NCBI GenBank assembly: GCA_002633005.1
Contig: NMRA01000431.1
Span: 1-59,758, forward strand
DNA length: 59,758 bases
Reading direction: 5' to 3'
Origin: Phoronis australis
Taxonomy: Eukaryota; Phoronida; Phoronidae
Shown: positions 35,418 to 47,528 of the stretch, one piece after another
Layout of the letters: each line of letters begins with the position of its first letter
Position numbering within the stretch: the first letter of the stretch is position 1
Notes under the pieces: model-generated
Told to the model about the DNA's origin: nothing
Database searches by the model: none
The model's input: the letters and a program-made list of their open reading frames with translations, nothing else
Translations under genes and position numbers: made by a program

Positions 35418-35528
35418 AAATTGACATATCACAAGCTCCGCCCCCTTGCGTAATGTTGACTAACAAATAATAAGTTTTACCTGGCAATGTGTTGTTTGTC
35501 AGGTAAAATGGCGCTATGGAAAGAATGA
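35418..35528 (+). repeat. Dispersed repeat, copy 2
   Basis: Homologue of 2035-2144; see that entry. Confidence 0.75.
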
Positions 35529-35773
35529 TGAGTTCTAAGTGATCAGCTAAGCCGCACTCAAAATCCTGGCGATATGTCAAATTGTCAGGTATATTATGCG
35601 CTAAATAAGTGAAGAATTACCATACATCACGACCGTAGGAAGCGGGGGGCAAAATGTTCAGGCGTCAGGGTTAAACCGTGGCAACCGACATAGGTGTGGG
35701 GCGGGGGACAATAGAGAAAAGAACGACTGCGAAATACAGATAAGAGAACATTTAACAACAGTGTATGGTTTAC

Positions 35774-35831
35774 CTTTTGAGTACCCTGGTCAGGACATTG
35801 TTAGGGTCTCCGCTTTTGCGGCACAGGTCGT
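35774..35831 (-). other. Orphan exon candidate (58 bp)
   Basis: Flanked by TGTGTTTAG and AAAAG|GTAAAC. One frame is open and protein-like, DLCRKSGDPNNVLTRVLK, with phase 1 in and 2 out. It cannot be joined in frame to INO80 exon 1 (which would need phase 1 out) nor directly to the candidate at 36267-36350. Could be a 5' UTR exon of INO80 or part of another gene. Confidence 0.3.
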
Positions 35832-36266
35832 CTAAACACACTTGAAATATGCACGTAATCATTCATACTCATACATATATTTCGAAAAATTGAGAAAATT
35901 TGTAAAGTGAAGCTTTGCGGAGTGTACTAATTTATTGGATTTTCAAATTCAATAAAGTCAGTTTTTGCGAATGCAAAACTATATTTTTCCAACGGTCCCT
36001 CTCTGGAAAGGGATAACGGAGACGACATTCGCTTTATTTTTTTGTTGAAATTGTATATCACTTGAGAAAAATTGATAACCAGACAGATAACAAATACTGC
36101 GCATTTCCTGATTTTCGAAAAAAATAATAAATATTTTCATATTTAGGGGCCTCGCCCTTGAAGGAGGGCACTGATGATATTCAAGTGGCCACCCTTTTTG
36201 TGTTTTTATTGACAAATACTAAAGGGGCCGCACTCGGTTAGCGGGTCTAATGTTGGAATCGATTAC

Positions 36267-36350
36267 CTCCATTTTGCTGCTTTCTTTGAAATCGTGCAAC
36301 CGGCTTTCATGTTGAAGGTCACTTTCTGGATCGTTTTGCGACAACACCAT
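36267..36350 (-). other. Candidate initial exon (28 codons)
   Basis: ATG at 36350 in a good context (GTGACCATGG), upstream in-frame stop, 28 codons (MVLSQNDPESDLQHESRLHD...), then a strong donor GGAG|GTAATC. Spliced to INO80 exon 1 it would be out of frame, so in that case it would act as a uORF exon. Not recognised as a known protein. Confidence 0.35.
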
Positions 36351-36739
36351 GGTCACTCATTTTCCAAGCTTAACAATGTTTAGCCTTTCATCGTAAAGTG
36401 TCCCATTTCAGACAGGACCCTCTCTCGGTGAAGCAGTTCAGGGGAAATGTCCCTTTGTGCCTCTATACATGTAAATCCGACACTGCCAAGTATTCACGAG
36501 GGATCTTGAGATTCCAAATTCATCAAAAAAAAAAATACAAAACACTCGTGCCCAGCAAGCAGTATCAAGGCATTTGACCCAAACAACCAAAAAATGTGAA
36601 TAAAATACAATAGGATTGACCGCCATCGAAAGAGTGGAATTTTGAAGAATGTGAAGACCATTATTTGTGAATTACATAAAAGGACTATTTCCGATGGTTA
36701 GTTATAAAATTGAGCATTCCCGTCGAATACCTGCCTTTT

Positions 36740-36860
36740 TGCCTTTTTAGCAGACTTTTGTCTCATTTTTCTCGTACTTTTTGTTTCCCTGCGGCGGACC
36801 TTTTTGCCTACTTCGCCAAATGGGGATAGGGGCTTGGAGCCTCCCTGGGTGCATGCATGC
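36740..36860 (+). repeat. Dispersed repeat, copy 2
   Basis: Homologue of 13880-14025; shares CAGACTTTTGTCTCATTTTTCT-like, TTCGCCAAATGG and CCTCCCTGGGTGCATGCATG. Confidence 0.7.
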
Positions 36861-37465
36861 TTACTATGATTTGTTTGTAAGGAATTTCCACGTGGAAAAC
36901 ACAGCTGTCTAGACTAATATTTCTGATGACCGCGTACATGTACAAAGGGGGTACTCAAAGAATTCTCGCAATCATAAAAAATGATTTCAGCTTTTTTAGT
37001 CAGTGGGATTCAAATTTACCTCGTGAACCGTTATAGGCACATGTACCTTTGAAATGAGCAAAAATACACCTTAAGAATGCCCCGTCTCACACATTCCCCC
37101 GGTTACCCGTCAAAAGTCTGCAAGCATGCATACGGGAATTGCTTATAACATTCCATTCTGATTAACAAATTCGTTGGTTTCTATTTTACTTGTTTATATG
37201 TATCTACGAAAATCAATAAGATTCAGAGATGACTTTTGACAATTAGAAGCTTATCTTTTAAGAAATGATGATATTTCAGAAAATTAAATTGCAGCGTGAA
37301 GTTGGAAAAACTCTGTAATCCGATCCCCAAATAGTAAAGAGCACTTAGAAGATTTTACCTACCAGTATCTAAAATAACTCTTAAAGACATTGATGAAATT
37401 CAGACTCACAAACCGTAGATCGAAAAAAGTTTTAAAAGTGCTTAAATAAATAAAATTAAACTCAC

Positions 37466-37585
37466 TGCTTGGAAAGGTTGTCTTTGTACTTCCTTGGTGT
37501 TTTTGTTTTCTCGTAGTATTGAGCAATGGATTTTTGTTCTTCAAAACTGAATTGCTCGCTTGCCTGATTCCCGTGCACGTCATGA
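37466..37585 (-). other. Orphan exon candidate, faintly homeodomain-like
   Basis: Acceptor GTGTGTCAG and strong donor AAGCA|GTGAGT bound 39 open codons, phase 2 in and 2 out. The peptide contains FSFEEQKSIAQYYEK and PRKYKDNLSK. The spacing of hydrophobic residues (F, I, YY, L) recalls helices 1 and 2 of a homeodomain or another helix-turn-helix, and a split before helix 3 would be a common intron position. No partner exon with a recognition helix was found nearby, so this is a guess. Confidence 0.25.
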
Positions 37586-38677
37586 CTGACACACCCACAT
37601 TAAAAATAAGATACAACCATGCAGTAGGCCCGCGCAGAATCTCAGGGATCCACGGGAATTGAACTTCAGGCCTTGAAGTGTGTACATTTTTGGGAAACAC
37701 TCTGTATCATTTTCCCCAACCACCAGAAACTGGACTGCCGGTCATGTTTCAACGATAGATTTTAAAACAGCCCCAAAGGCACTCAGGCAAATCACAATCA
37801 AGGTCCATATTCCCTGGCCACTTTTGGTGAAAAATGAAGGTAGTCACATAACTGTAAAAGCTGGGTTATTATAAAGTACCATCATTCCAGGTTTGTAATC
37901 TAAAATAGTTTTGTACAAGAACCACCAAATAAAATTTTATGGCCCAATTCATCACAGTTGTATAAAAGGGTACGTGCACTACAACTTGAGGTCACAGCCC
38001 ACTTCTATCATGCAAAAATTCATAAGGTAGCTGTTAATTTTATAAGTTCTTGGTCAAATTGAAGAAGTACCACATACTTAAGTAAGTAGAGTTATTACCT
38101 TGCTGATCAAGTTGTTTTAGATGATGATACATTGCATATCTTAACACAGTATAATGAGAACTTCTTCTATAGCAATACGATTCTTACAAAAAGTAAATGA
38201 CAAGTAACTGCTTTTTTCAAAAACTTTATTGGTGCTATTTGCCTAGTTTCCAATACATTCACCAGCTGGTCAAAATAGTTAAAGTAATGCTAGGTACAGT
38301 GTTCCACTTGTAAACAGTAAAAAATGGTACTGGTTGGGGGGTACGTACACTATGCACAGTCAATCAACGTCAAATTTTAACTAAGTTACAAATGTATGCG
38401 ATGGTCTCGAGTTTTGTGCTGCCTCTACTTGGTTTGTTGCAAGTTGTCTTGAGAGATAGAGAACCTGCTTCTGCAACATCAGTTGTCACATGACCTGTTT
38501 TCTAGGATGTTACTAACCAAGTCCTGTGTGGCATTTTATTCTCCACAAATTTAATAATGTCCATTGTTGTCTTGTAAGATTGGATGCATTTTGAAAATAT
38601 CAGTATTGTTCATGAAAATATCAGAATGTAAAAATACTTGTGGGCAATACTTTATAGCACAAAGGCTGAACGTACGT

Positions 38678-38762
38678 ACACTACACAGGGGTACGTACAC
38701 TACACAAGGGTACGTACACTACACAGGGGTACGTACACTACACAGGGGTACGTACACTACAT
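38678..38762. repeat. 19-bp tandem repeat GTACGTACACTACACAGGG, ~5 units
   Basis: Near-perfect units; single copies of GGGTACGTACACTAC-like sequence also occur near 37970, 38340, 40902, 41047, 41068 and 41226. Confidence 0.95.
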
Positions 38763-39956
38763 TTCAATGACTTGTCAGGTTTATAAAAGAACTTTGAATC
38801 TAAGAGTTCATTAACCAAATCCAGTCAAAGAGAACCTGTAAATGATGACAGGTTGGTATTTTCAGCCAAACACATCTCAAAAGAAATTCAAAACTCACCA
38901 AAAATATACTTGGCATATATCCAACCATATCCCAAAACAAAACACACACCCATGTCCCTATGTAGGGAGTGCAATATGTACACTATGCCATTAATTAAGT
39001 CATGAGCAACTTGATTACAAGCACATGTTGTACTGCAGTCACATTAGGATGAAAATTTCTGCAACACTAAACTGGTGTTAAACACATATAACAAAATTGA
39101 TGATTTTTAAATAAAAAGTATGAGGAGTAAGTTCCAATATTCACTTGACATAGCAGTCTAAAAGCGTTCGTGGAGACACTTTGAGATTCATAGATTCAAA
39201 AAAAAATCTTATTGAAATTACGGACACATGGTGAACAGAGACACCTGGTGGCTGCCAAAAGCATTGCTCACAGGTGTCTTTGAAAAGCAAGTTTCTCGTA
39301 ACTGATGAGTTGTGATCTTCCATGGAATTTTTCTGCACCCACAAAAATTTGTGGTCTGTCCATCAGTCATTATCATTTCTTGTCCATCAAATATCTCAAG
39401 AACCGCTTGGCGGATCATGATGAAATTATGTATAGAGGTACTTGGCAAGGATGCGTCTACACCAGTCGGTTTCTGGGCGGATTTGGCAACCTTGGTACCC
39501 CATGATGGTCGCTTTAGTTTTTGACGAGCCATTCCTTGTATGTTGATTATCTCAAAAACTGTTTCACTGATCACAATGACATTCGAAATAGAAGTATATC
39601 GCAAAAATATGCTGGACACTGGATTCAACTACTGTGGCACCCCGTCAGTTTTCGACTGCTCAAGTCATTGCATGTCCGTCGATTATCTTGAAACCGCTTA
39701 ACGGATCATGATGACATTTGGCATAGAGATAGAGGGCTGGCATGCACCAGCACCGATCGATTTTCGGACAGATTTGGCTACCATAGCACCCCTGTTGGCC
39801 ATTTTAGTTTTTGACAACAGCAAAAACTGCATTTTATACTTCAACCAAATTAAAAATGATGGGTCCGTCTTTCATTATCATTTTTTGTCCGTTTGGCGGA
39901 TCATGATCAAATTTGGTGTAGAGGTAATCGGCGTGGATGCGCCAGCACCACCACAG

Positions 39957-40380
39957 GGTACCTAAACTACATGGTCAACGGACTCATAAACACGGGCACG
40001 GACGCATGAACACGACTCACAGACCTGCAAACACCGTCCACTGACTCACAAACACGGGAACGGACTCACAAAACACGATCCACACACCCAAATACACGGG
40101 ACACGGACTCATATTCATGAGGAAACACGGTTAACGGAATGCCAAACACGGGTCACATACTCATCGGCTTCCTGGGTCAGTTGACATCTCCATTTTGTCC
40201 ATAAACCGTGTTTGGCGGTCCATTAACCGTGTTTCCTCGTGAATATGAGTCCGTGTCCCGTGTATTTGGGTGCGTGGATCGTGTTTTGGGAGTCCGTTCC
40301 CTTGTTTGTGAGTCAGTGGACGGTGTTTGCAGGTCCGTGAGTCGTGTTTATGAGTCCGTAGACCGTGTAGTTTAGGTACC
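39957..40380. repeat. Long fold-back inverted repeat, arms ~195 and 175 bp, spacer ~54 bp
   Basis: Left arm 39957-40151 begins GGTACCTAAACTACATGGTC; right arm 40206-40380 read on minus begins GGTACCTAAACTACACGGTC. About 90% complementary by eye apart from a ~20-bp insertion in the left arm. Arms carry repeated ACGGACTCA and AAACACGG motifs. Confidence 0.93.
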
Positions 40381-41919
40381 AGTTACTTTGAAACCGCTTG
40401 ACGGATGTTGATGACATTTAGCAGATTTGGCTACTGCAGCACCCCCCCTGTGGGGTATTTTAGTTTTTAACAAGACAGGCTGATTATCTCAAAAAGTGCA
40501 AGCCACAACTGGTGGCACAAAAATAAACAGCAGGGATGGATGCGCTGACACAAGTCATTTTCATTTTGATTCAACCATTGGCTACTTTAGTTTTTGACAA
40601 TATTGGACAAGACAACTAGTTCTTGTCTGCCGATCATCTAAGTTTTTAACACGTCATCCTGGATGCAATTTTTTTTGCAAGAGTTGGTTTTTAAATTTTA
40701 ACCTATTACTTAAAAAATTATGGGTTGTGGGTTGGAGAAATAAATGAAAAATATGGGCGGTGGGTACGAAATAAAAGTGCCTTCCCCCATACATTTTTTG
40801 CTGGAACTACCCTAAATCAATTCCAAGAGAAAAAATAAAAAGCACAGCATTCATAAGCATATCTGCCATACTTTCAAAATAGGCACAAATTAAAATATTG
40901 GGGTACGTACACTACACAATTGCTAATATTTCACTCAAAACAAATGTATTTGCACCTTTTTAACCTAACATTTTTAAGGAAGGAAACTGTTTGTGACCAA
41001 TGTTGCTCAATTACTGATATTTTAATTTCACGGAATTTGTAAACATGGGGGTACATACACTACAAAAGGGGGTACGTACACTACATCACTGTTTGTGCAT
41101 CACATGGTAACATGTTGTATGGCCACTTATTTTTCTTTGATGATAATAAGCACCATGTTATTATTCAAAAGGCAATACCGGGTAATTTCATTTGCAATGA
41201 CCATTTGTGTTACTGATTTCCACATGGGGTTACGTACACTACATTTTGTTAGCCTTTTGGCCCATTTTCAAAATAGCAGAACCCAGTCAACATCCAAACT
41301 TTTGGTTTGTTTAGATATTGAATAATTTGCAGTGTTGCCTAGGCTAACATATTCTGCAGTTCTTTTTATTACACAGTGTTAACTTTAGTTTTTAACCTTT
41401 TTTACAGTAAGTGAGTGTTAGTAACACACAATTTACAAATTTCCTAACGAGTGACTGTTTTATGATGAACCCTACTATTTCTCAATGGTTATGCACAACT
41501 TCATCTAAGTGATTCTGAAAGTGACTCAAGTTATTCCTAGTCATATCTAAGCAATTGCTTACTTAATAAAATAAATTTCTTTTCTACAGTTGACAGTTGA
41601 AATTTGTAATTTTTAAAATGGCCACTCTGAACGCTAAAAATGCATGAAATTCATAGAAAAAACATACATAAATTTCTCAAACATTGTCCGATTTTGATGA
41701 TTCTTTTTTAATTTGCACAACTAAATAACTTTTTACATATGAGATTCAGTTGGCATTTGGTAAGTGACTAGAAAAATTTATTTTAGACGGTAACACTGTC
41801 AACTCTCGAATATGGACCTTGATTGATTTAGCGGACTACACCAGGGACCTAAGTACCTCACCTTTTCAAAAAACTCCTTCAAAGAATGACCATAATAAAA
41901 TGAAAGCGCTCCGAGGAGC

Positions 41920-42170
41920 GACACTTGGCAAAATTAACAGAAGAGACGATGATGGAGATGATGACGAAGATGACGAATATGATGACGATGGTGGCCATGA
42001 TGAACAATACAACTAGTGGTAACATTCACAAGACGAACGGAGAGGCCAGAAATCAATAAATATAGGCTACAGTCTTGAGCGACATTTGGCGAAATTAACT
42101 GAAAAGACGACGACGGAGATGATGACGAAGATGACGAATATGATGACAATGGTGATGATGCTGAACAATA
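41920..42170. repeat. ~160-bp tandem duplication with GATGAC-rich segment
   Basis: CGACACTTGGCAAAATTAAC...GATGATGACGAAGATGACGA recurs 160 bp later. The Asp-rich ORF over the first unit is low-complexity and not a convincing gene. Confidence 0.85.
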
Positions 42171-42589
42171 TCATAAAATTCATATGATGCACTTAGATGT
42201 CATAAAACAGCAAGAAATAGGCTACAGTCTTGTTCAATAGAAGCTAAACCAACATCAATGCAGTAAGGGTGCTCAACAAAGGAACAGCGCTATCAGAAAA
42301 TCTCCAATAATTCGGAAAGTAGACTTCCTAGCGAAAAATGGAAAATATCATTTGAAAGCCCATTCAAAACTCTATCTAAATTGATGGTATCGCGGAATTC
42401 CGTAAATTTGTCAAAAAAACTGAAATTTTGCGTTTTTTTGAAATTCAAAGCCAAATAACTCGAAAACGGTAAGTCTGATAAAAAACCGTTACACGTCATT
42501 TGAAAGAGAATACCTCAAAGAAACCACATGCAAAAATTCACGTCTTCCCGTTTAAAATGGCACTCCAGCACGACTGAAAATGGGTCAAC

Positions 42590-42910
42590 ATGTGCCAGAT
42601 CAGCCATCTTGAAAGCAACTTCCGTTTTTTTGACTCTGTATAATAGCATGTCATAAGAAACTAATACCTGCAAAAATTCGAAGGAATTGGCCCTATAATG
42701 CGCCCTCTACAGGAGAAAATGTTTTTAGGCCAAAATCGAGGTGCGCATGCGCGATCGCCGATATTTCCGCCACGTTTAACCGGAAGTAAACAATTTCCGG
42801 TATACTTGTAGCACACTTCCGGGCCAACAACTGTGCCGATTCTCAGCCCTGTACATAAAACCTTTAAATGAAAACAATATGGCCGCCATATCCGCCATCT
42901 TGGATCCGAT
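42590..42910. promoter_or_regulatory. Cluster of NRF1-, ETS- and YY1-like motifs
   Basis: GCGCATGCGC (NRF1-like) near 42743; CCGGAAGT and CTTCCGG (ETS-like) near 42779 and 42817; GCCGCCAT and GCCATCTTG (YY1-like) near 42600 and 42890. Such clusters mark TATA-less animal promoters, but no transcript start is visible nearby, and the block could be a transposon end. Confidence 0.35.
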
Positions 42911-43384
42911 TATGACGAAAAACAATAGGCTTCCAGTACTTCCGAAACTACGCGTTATGTGTAAAGTTTGTGATGATTGGACGAAAATTGCGACCTGTAT
43001 TGTGCGAGCAAACAAAAAAATTAGTGACAGAGCAACATACTTGGCGAAATAAAGTAATACTGGACCACAGTAAAACGAATCTTGACCTTAGAGCCAGTGT
43101 AGATGGCCAGCACAAGTTGTCTGTCTCAAGTGAATCATAGCTAAGCTGACCAGCAACTAGCTTTAGTTCACCGAGAATTTCGTATTTTCATACTTTTAGA
43201 TCTCACCTATAGCTACTTGAGGCAGCTCAATCTTAGCTACCGGTTAGTTAACTGATCCTAGGCCTATTCTTACTCTGTGTTTTTTGATTCACGGTTACTC
43301 AACTCTTGATGGGTGCATCCCCCGGGATTGTCCCCCACCTAGGACGGACGTGGGAGATTCGGTACAAATATGTTGGCATCAGGA

Positions 43385-43440
43385 GCACGGGGGCCGGGGG
43401 GAGGGGGGGGAGGTGGCAGAGTTGGTGGCGATGGGGGGAG
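43385..43440 (+). other. G-rich run, potential G-quadruplex
   Basis: GGGGGCCGGGGGGAGGGGGG followed by GGAGGTGG; at least four G-runs of 3 or more with short loops. Confidence 0.6.
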
Positions 43441-43957
43441 TAGTTTGGCGAAGTCCAAATGGTTTGTGCACCCTGAATAATTTTTGCTTTCCTACGGGCC
43501 TGTACATATAACAGCAACATCCTCTGTTCCATCACATATCATTCACAAAAAGTCGCAGGCCAAATAATAGCTTGCCGTTTAATAACACCACTAAAAGTTC
43601 GAAACACAAGTTTCACTTTTAAATGTTTGGGTGTGCCCTTTAACATCATGCTGCAAACAAATTAGTTCCATTCAACTGTCTTAGTCAATGAGACAATCAG
43701 CTGGTTATGTATACGTAGCCAAATCCCAGACTTAATTCGTAGTGGGTTTCATGATTAAAAAACGGTGTGAGCCAAGAATGTTGTTGAAAATACACAATTA
43801 ACCGGATATTTACTAAAGACCGAATATATGATAAAGAGTTCCACAATTTTAGGCCTATACCTTTCGGGACAAACTACAATTTTCCAAAAAGCCATTTTGA
43901 CAACATTCCCAAAACAGAAGCTCTACATTATGAAATAAAACTAAAGTTATTTTAGTT

Positions 43958-45111
43958 TTAAAAGGGAGCATAAATCATCCCAAGCACTGAACTCTGCTTC
44001 TCAAAGTCCGAATCCTTACTACGTACCACATGCCTTAGTGTGTGACTGTGTTTAGACCGCGGCGGTGTGCCCCGCTGGTTGAACCGTAGCCGATACCACT
44101 TATAAACAGAATCTAATTTCCCTAAATCTGAAGAAAGCAACAAAATGCGAAGCACAGAAAGTGGCAGGGCCAACAATGAAAGTTAAGCACCAAGCTGAAT
44201 GAATGCTACTGTCAACGGCCGACAGAGGAGAGAACACTGGACTTCATTTTTTCGGGGTTAAACTTTGCCGATGAAAACAAATAATTGTCGTCCGCTTGCA
44301 GACGCATTTCAGTGGCACACCAATGCGCAAGATGATACAACTAGTTACCTTTTTGACTAATTTCTCAGCCAAAAATTGAGCTTCATCAGGTTTTGAAAAG
44401 CACGGAAAATATATGCCAATATGGCGAAGGTCGAACAGTCCAAAAGGAAAGCGAGCGGCAAACAGTTCCCAGTACATGACTCCGTCTTGCTTCGCAGGGG
44501 GCCTTCGCCATTGAAAAATAGCCACAAATCTAAAACAATTGAAAGCGAAATTGGAGAAATTTTCCTCCAATTAGTCAATTAAAAAGCATTTTTGCAAAAA
44601 TTATAAGCAAAATAAACACAAAAACAAACGTTATGTCCTTAAAAATATATTTTAGTTTGTTATTGGATCTTAATTACTTTGTAATCAAGAGTAGCTAAAA
44701 GAAAACTATAAATGAAGTATATTTTGTTTTAAAAATAAAATTAAAAAGTTATATACAGTTGCTCTATTTTCTGATTCAAAGTATCCATTTATATCTATGT
44801 ATAACGCTAATTTTCATTTCTTTATACTTTTTATTTTGAATAGTCTTTTTTATCAAAATTATGTAAGCTCGCACATTGCATTTTCGTGTACCCAACGGAG
44901 TTTGGTTTCTAGGCTATTTGACGAAAACAGCCGAAGAATTTAATTTTCGAATCAACCTCCAGATGTCCTTTTAGTAGAGCCAAAGACGATGGGTCTCTGA
45001 GGTACACTCTGTCTATTAGTCTTTCGTAGAACCCGAAGGAAAGTCTTCTTCGCCAGAAAGCTTAGATCTAAACTTTTTGTTTTCACCTTCAACGTTTGCC
45101 TTGGCAGCCAT
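43958..45111 (-). other. Possible weak minus-strand gene, unresolved
   Basis: Three coding-like segments. An ATG at 45111 in a strong context opens a 31-codon frame (MAAKANVEGENKKF...). A segment at 44349-44529 bounded by TTTTAG and AAAAAG|GTAAC reads QDGVMYWELFAARFPFGLFD and EAQFLAEKLVKK. A segment 43958-44127 after TTCTTCAG reads KLDSVYKWYRLRFNQRG to a stop. Their phases do not join directly, so either exons are missing or the match is chance. No family recognised. Confidence 0.2.
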
Positions 45112-47460
45112 TTTGATTTTCGTGGAAATTTTCATTCGTTGAAATGTTTAGTACATCAATGAATGACGTGCTTGCACTCTTGTAATCACTGTTTAGGTTA
45201 TTTACTGGCACCTCTTATTTTGATGAGTTTTAACTATATCGTTCCAGTTTGAATATATTACAAAAAATAAACGATAAATCATTGTGCTGTTCCTCAAAAA
45301 GCTCAAAATCTCCCATTGGTTTTGGTAATTTCATTGGCCCTCCTTCGAGAGTCCGGGACCCCAAAATATGATTCGATGTCACTGACTGCAAGACAGGAAA
45401 TGAGAGGACTCCTCTCTCACGGACTTCATTAATTTCAAAACACGGGAAACAAGTGTTTTTCCAATTAACAGTTGTTTCCGTTAGCTCTTTTCTTTGCATC
45501 ATTTTATATTGTTGAACTTACAAAATGTGAAGACAATGAATTTGCTTTGCCAAAGTCTATTATACCTTTCATGTTTTCTTGAACTTTTTGGAAAACTTGT
45601 TGTTAAATTTCGGCTGTAGAAAATTCAAGATAGAAATCGTGTTTTTTTTTTTGCATCCAACGTACGGGGCAACCCCAAAGAATCTGGCACTGGTACTTGA
45701 CAACATGTTTCGCTTCAACTTTAGATAGCTTTGTTCCAACGGAAAGTAAAAATATATGGACAAATATTTGATATTTAAATGTTATCATTTGAATTATTTT
45801 ATGATATATAATTATTACATTCCAATTTAAATGTTTTCGTGAAAATGAAATTTTATGTTTAACTCGGAATGTAAATGACAAAACAACTATACCGTACTTA
45901 CAGATATGTCATGTCCGACTATGACGGTTACACCCAGCCGTCATAACGTTACTCATTACGAGCACTAGCACTGCATTTCAAATATGATACCCTGGATTGT
46001 TCAGTGACGTTAGTGTATGATGAAATGTTCACAACAAGGAAAGTGAAAATTTTCAAGAACTGAAGGTACATCTTGAATAAATAATTTGTAGTTTCACTTC
46101 TTTCGTTTTGCAAGAGGTCAGTGGAGAACTTTTGAAGTAATCAAATTTCACCAGTTGTTGCTAAAAAGCGATATGTACCATTTGCGCCGCATAATATGAG
46201 GCTCGTATAGTTTTCAAAACCTTGGAAAATTTCCCTAGAACAAAAAAACAATCAAGATACAAAAACCTGAAAGATATTACTTGAAATTTATTTTGAAATC
46301 CTGTTACTAAGGTAATTATGTGGAGAGTTGGTCTATACAGTACGCGTTTTTAGCTCCGTTGAAGTCCTTTTACTACCATACTGCTCACTATGTGCAAGAC
46401 CACTGAATACATAATATATTACGGCGACATAAAAAGCGAAACGTGCATAAAAAACTAAAATGTAAATCTTTTAGATTTGTTGAAAACTGTTTCTAGTTGC
46501 TAAAAGCACTAAAGCACCGCAAAATTGGGTGTCACAAGCGGACCTGAACATGGATCAAAGATTGAGAATGAGAACCTTTAAAAGAGACTGCACGTTATGC
46601 GTCAATCATTGGAAGTGTGATAGCAGGTATGGAGATGAAGATCGCATTCAAACGGGGCAGGTCTACAGTCGGCATCGCAGACACAACTGTTTTTTTCTGA
46701 TGAAATAGGAGTTCACGAGATACAAAAGATATGGCAGTAGGTTGTCTGGAAGCATCTGGAAACGGTAGGATAAAATATGTAAAGGCAGTTGTCATGTTGT
46801 GTTAACGGGCAACAAAATCCTCCCAAAACTAAGATAGTCTACAGAGTACTGCTGGAGACTACTGACACGCTATCGAACAGACCATGTATACCACTCAATC
46901 ATAACGCGCAGACTCAAATATTGTCTTCTTGTTACAAAATAGGAAATCCCTGTGCAATACAGAATTTGAGGAGTGCAACTTAATTAGTGTTAATTTATTA
47001 CTGTAATGCATTCCAAGATTTCCGGAATAGTGAATTTCAATATTTTGTGACATCAGATCGACATGGATCAGGCCAATAATCCGAAGGTTCATCGTGGCAA
47101 GAGTACATGCGAAGGTCTGAAATCGCAGATGATCATGTGGTCGAAAGGTTCATTAGTCTAAAAACTTCAACTAAAGCTGTTTTGGCCTGGACTTTTATGA
47201 CTAAAATGTCGGGCATTCATAACCAAATGTTTGTTTCTTGTAATGTTTATTGCTTGTTGTAGTGGTTCGGTCGTGTCTCTATAAAGAGCTACTCGCATAC
47301 TATTCACCATTTGAGAATCCAGCAACCGTAATTTATTAAGACGCTACTAATAGGTGATTGGAAAAAAATAACTAAAGCGTAACTCATTTAGATTTGTGAA
47401 AACATCATTTTATTAACGCGGTATTTTACGAAGCCTTTTCATTGAAAACAGAGCACATGA

Positions 47461-47528
47461 CATGGGCGGCGCAGCGCCGAAAAAAGGGGGGCTATAGCCC
47501 CCCATCTCCCTATGGTGCGCCGCCCATG
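47461..47528. mobile_element. 68-bp GC-rich MITE with 5-bp TSD CATGA
   Basis: 12-bp perfect terminal inverted repeats CATGGGCGGCGC / GCGCCGCCCATG, inner palindrome GGGGGGCTATAGCCCCCC, and CATGA on both sides (47456-47460, 47529-47533). Noncoding. Confidence 0.88.

Larger units (their letters stand above)
37960..41250. mobile_element. Complex TE block related to the 2187 element
   Basis: 38.85-39.28 kb and 40.58-40.82 kb match the interior and left TIR of the 2187-3025 element in inverse orientation, with about 1.3 kb of additional sequence between them. That extra part has about five degenerate ~150-200-bp repeats (landmark CGCTTGGCGGATCATGATGA) and the fold-back hairpin at 39957-40380. No transposase ORF. 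Confidence 0.7.

Noticed and set aside
41819-42016. Acidic ORF with DDDGDDDEDDEYDDD
   Set aside because: Low-complexity GAT/GAC run within a 160-bp tandem duplication; no splice signals or conserved domain.
45230-45502. 90-codon minus ORF starting MMQRKELTETTVNWKN
   Set aside because: Reads somewhat like protein, but no domain, splice site or neighbour supports it. Left out as a gene.
46550-46708. 52-codon ORF with Cys/His cluster (DCTLCVNHWKCD)
   Set aside because: Zinc-finger-like spacing is not complete, there is no splice context, and chance ORFs of this size are frequent here.
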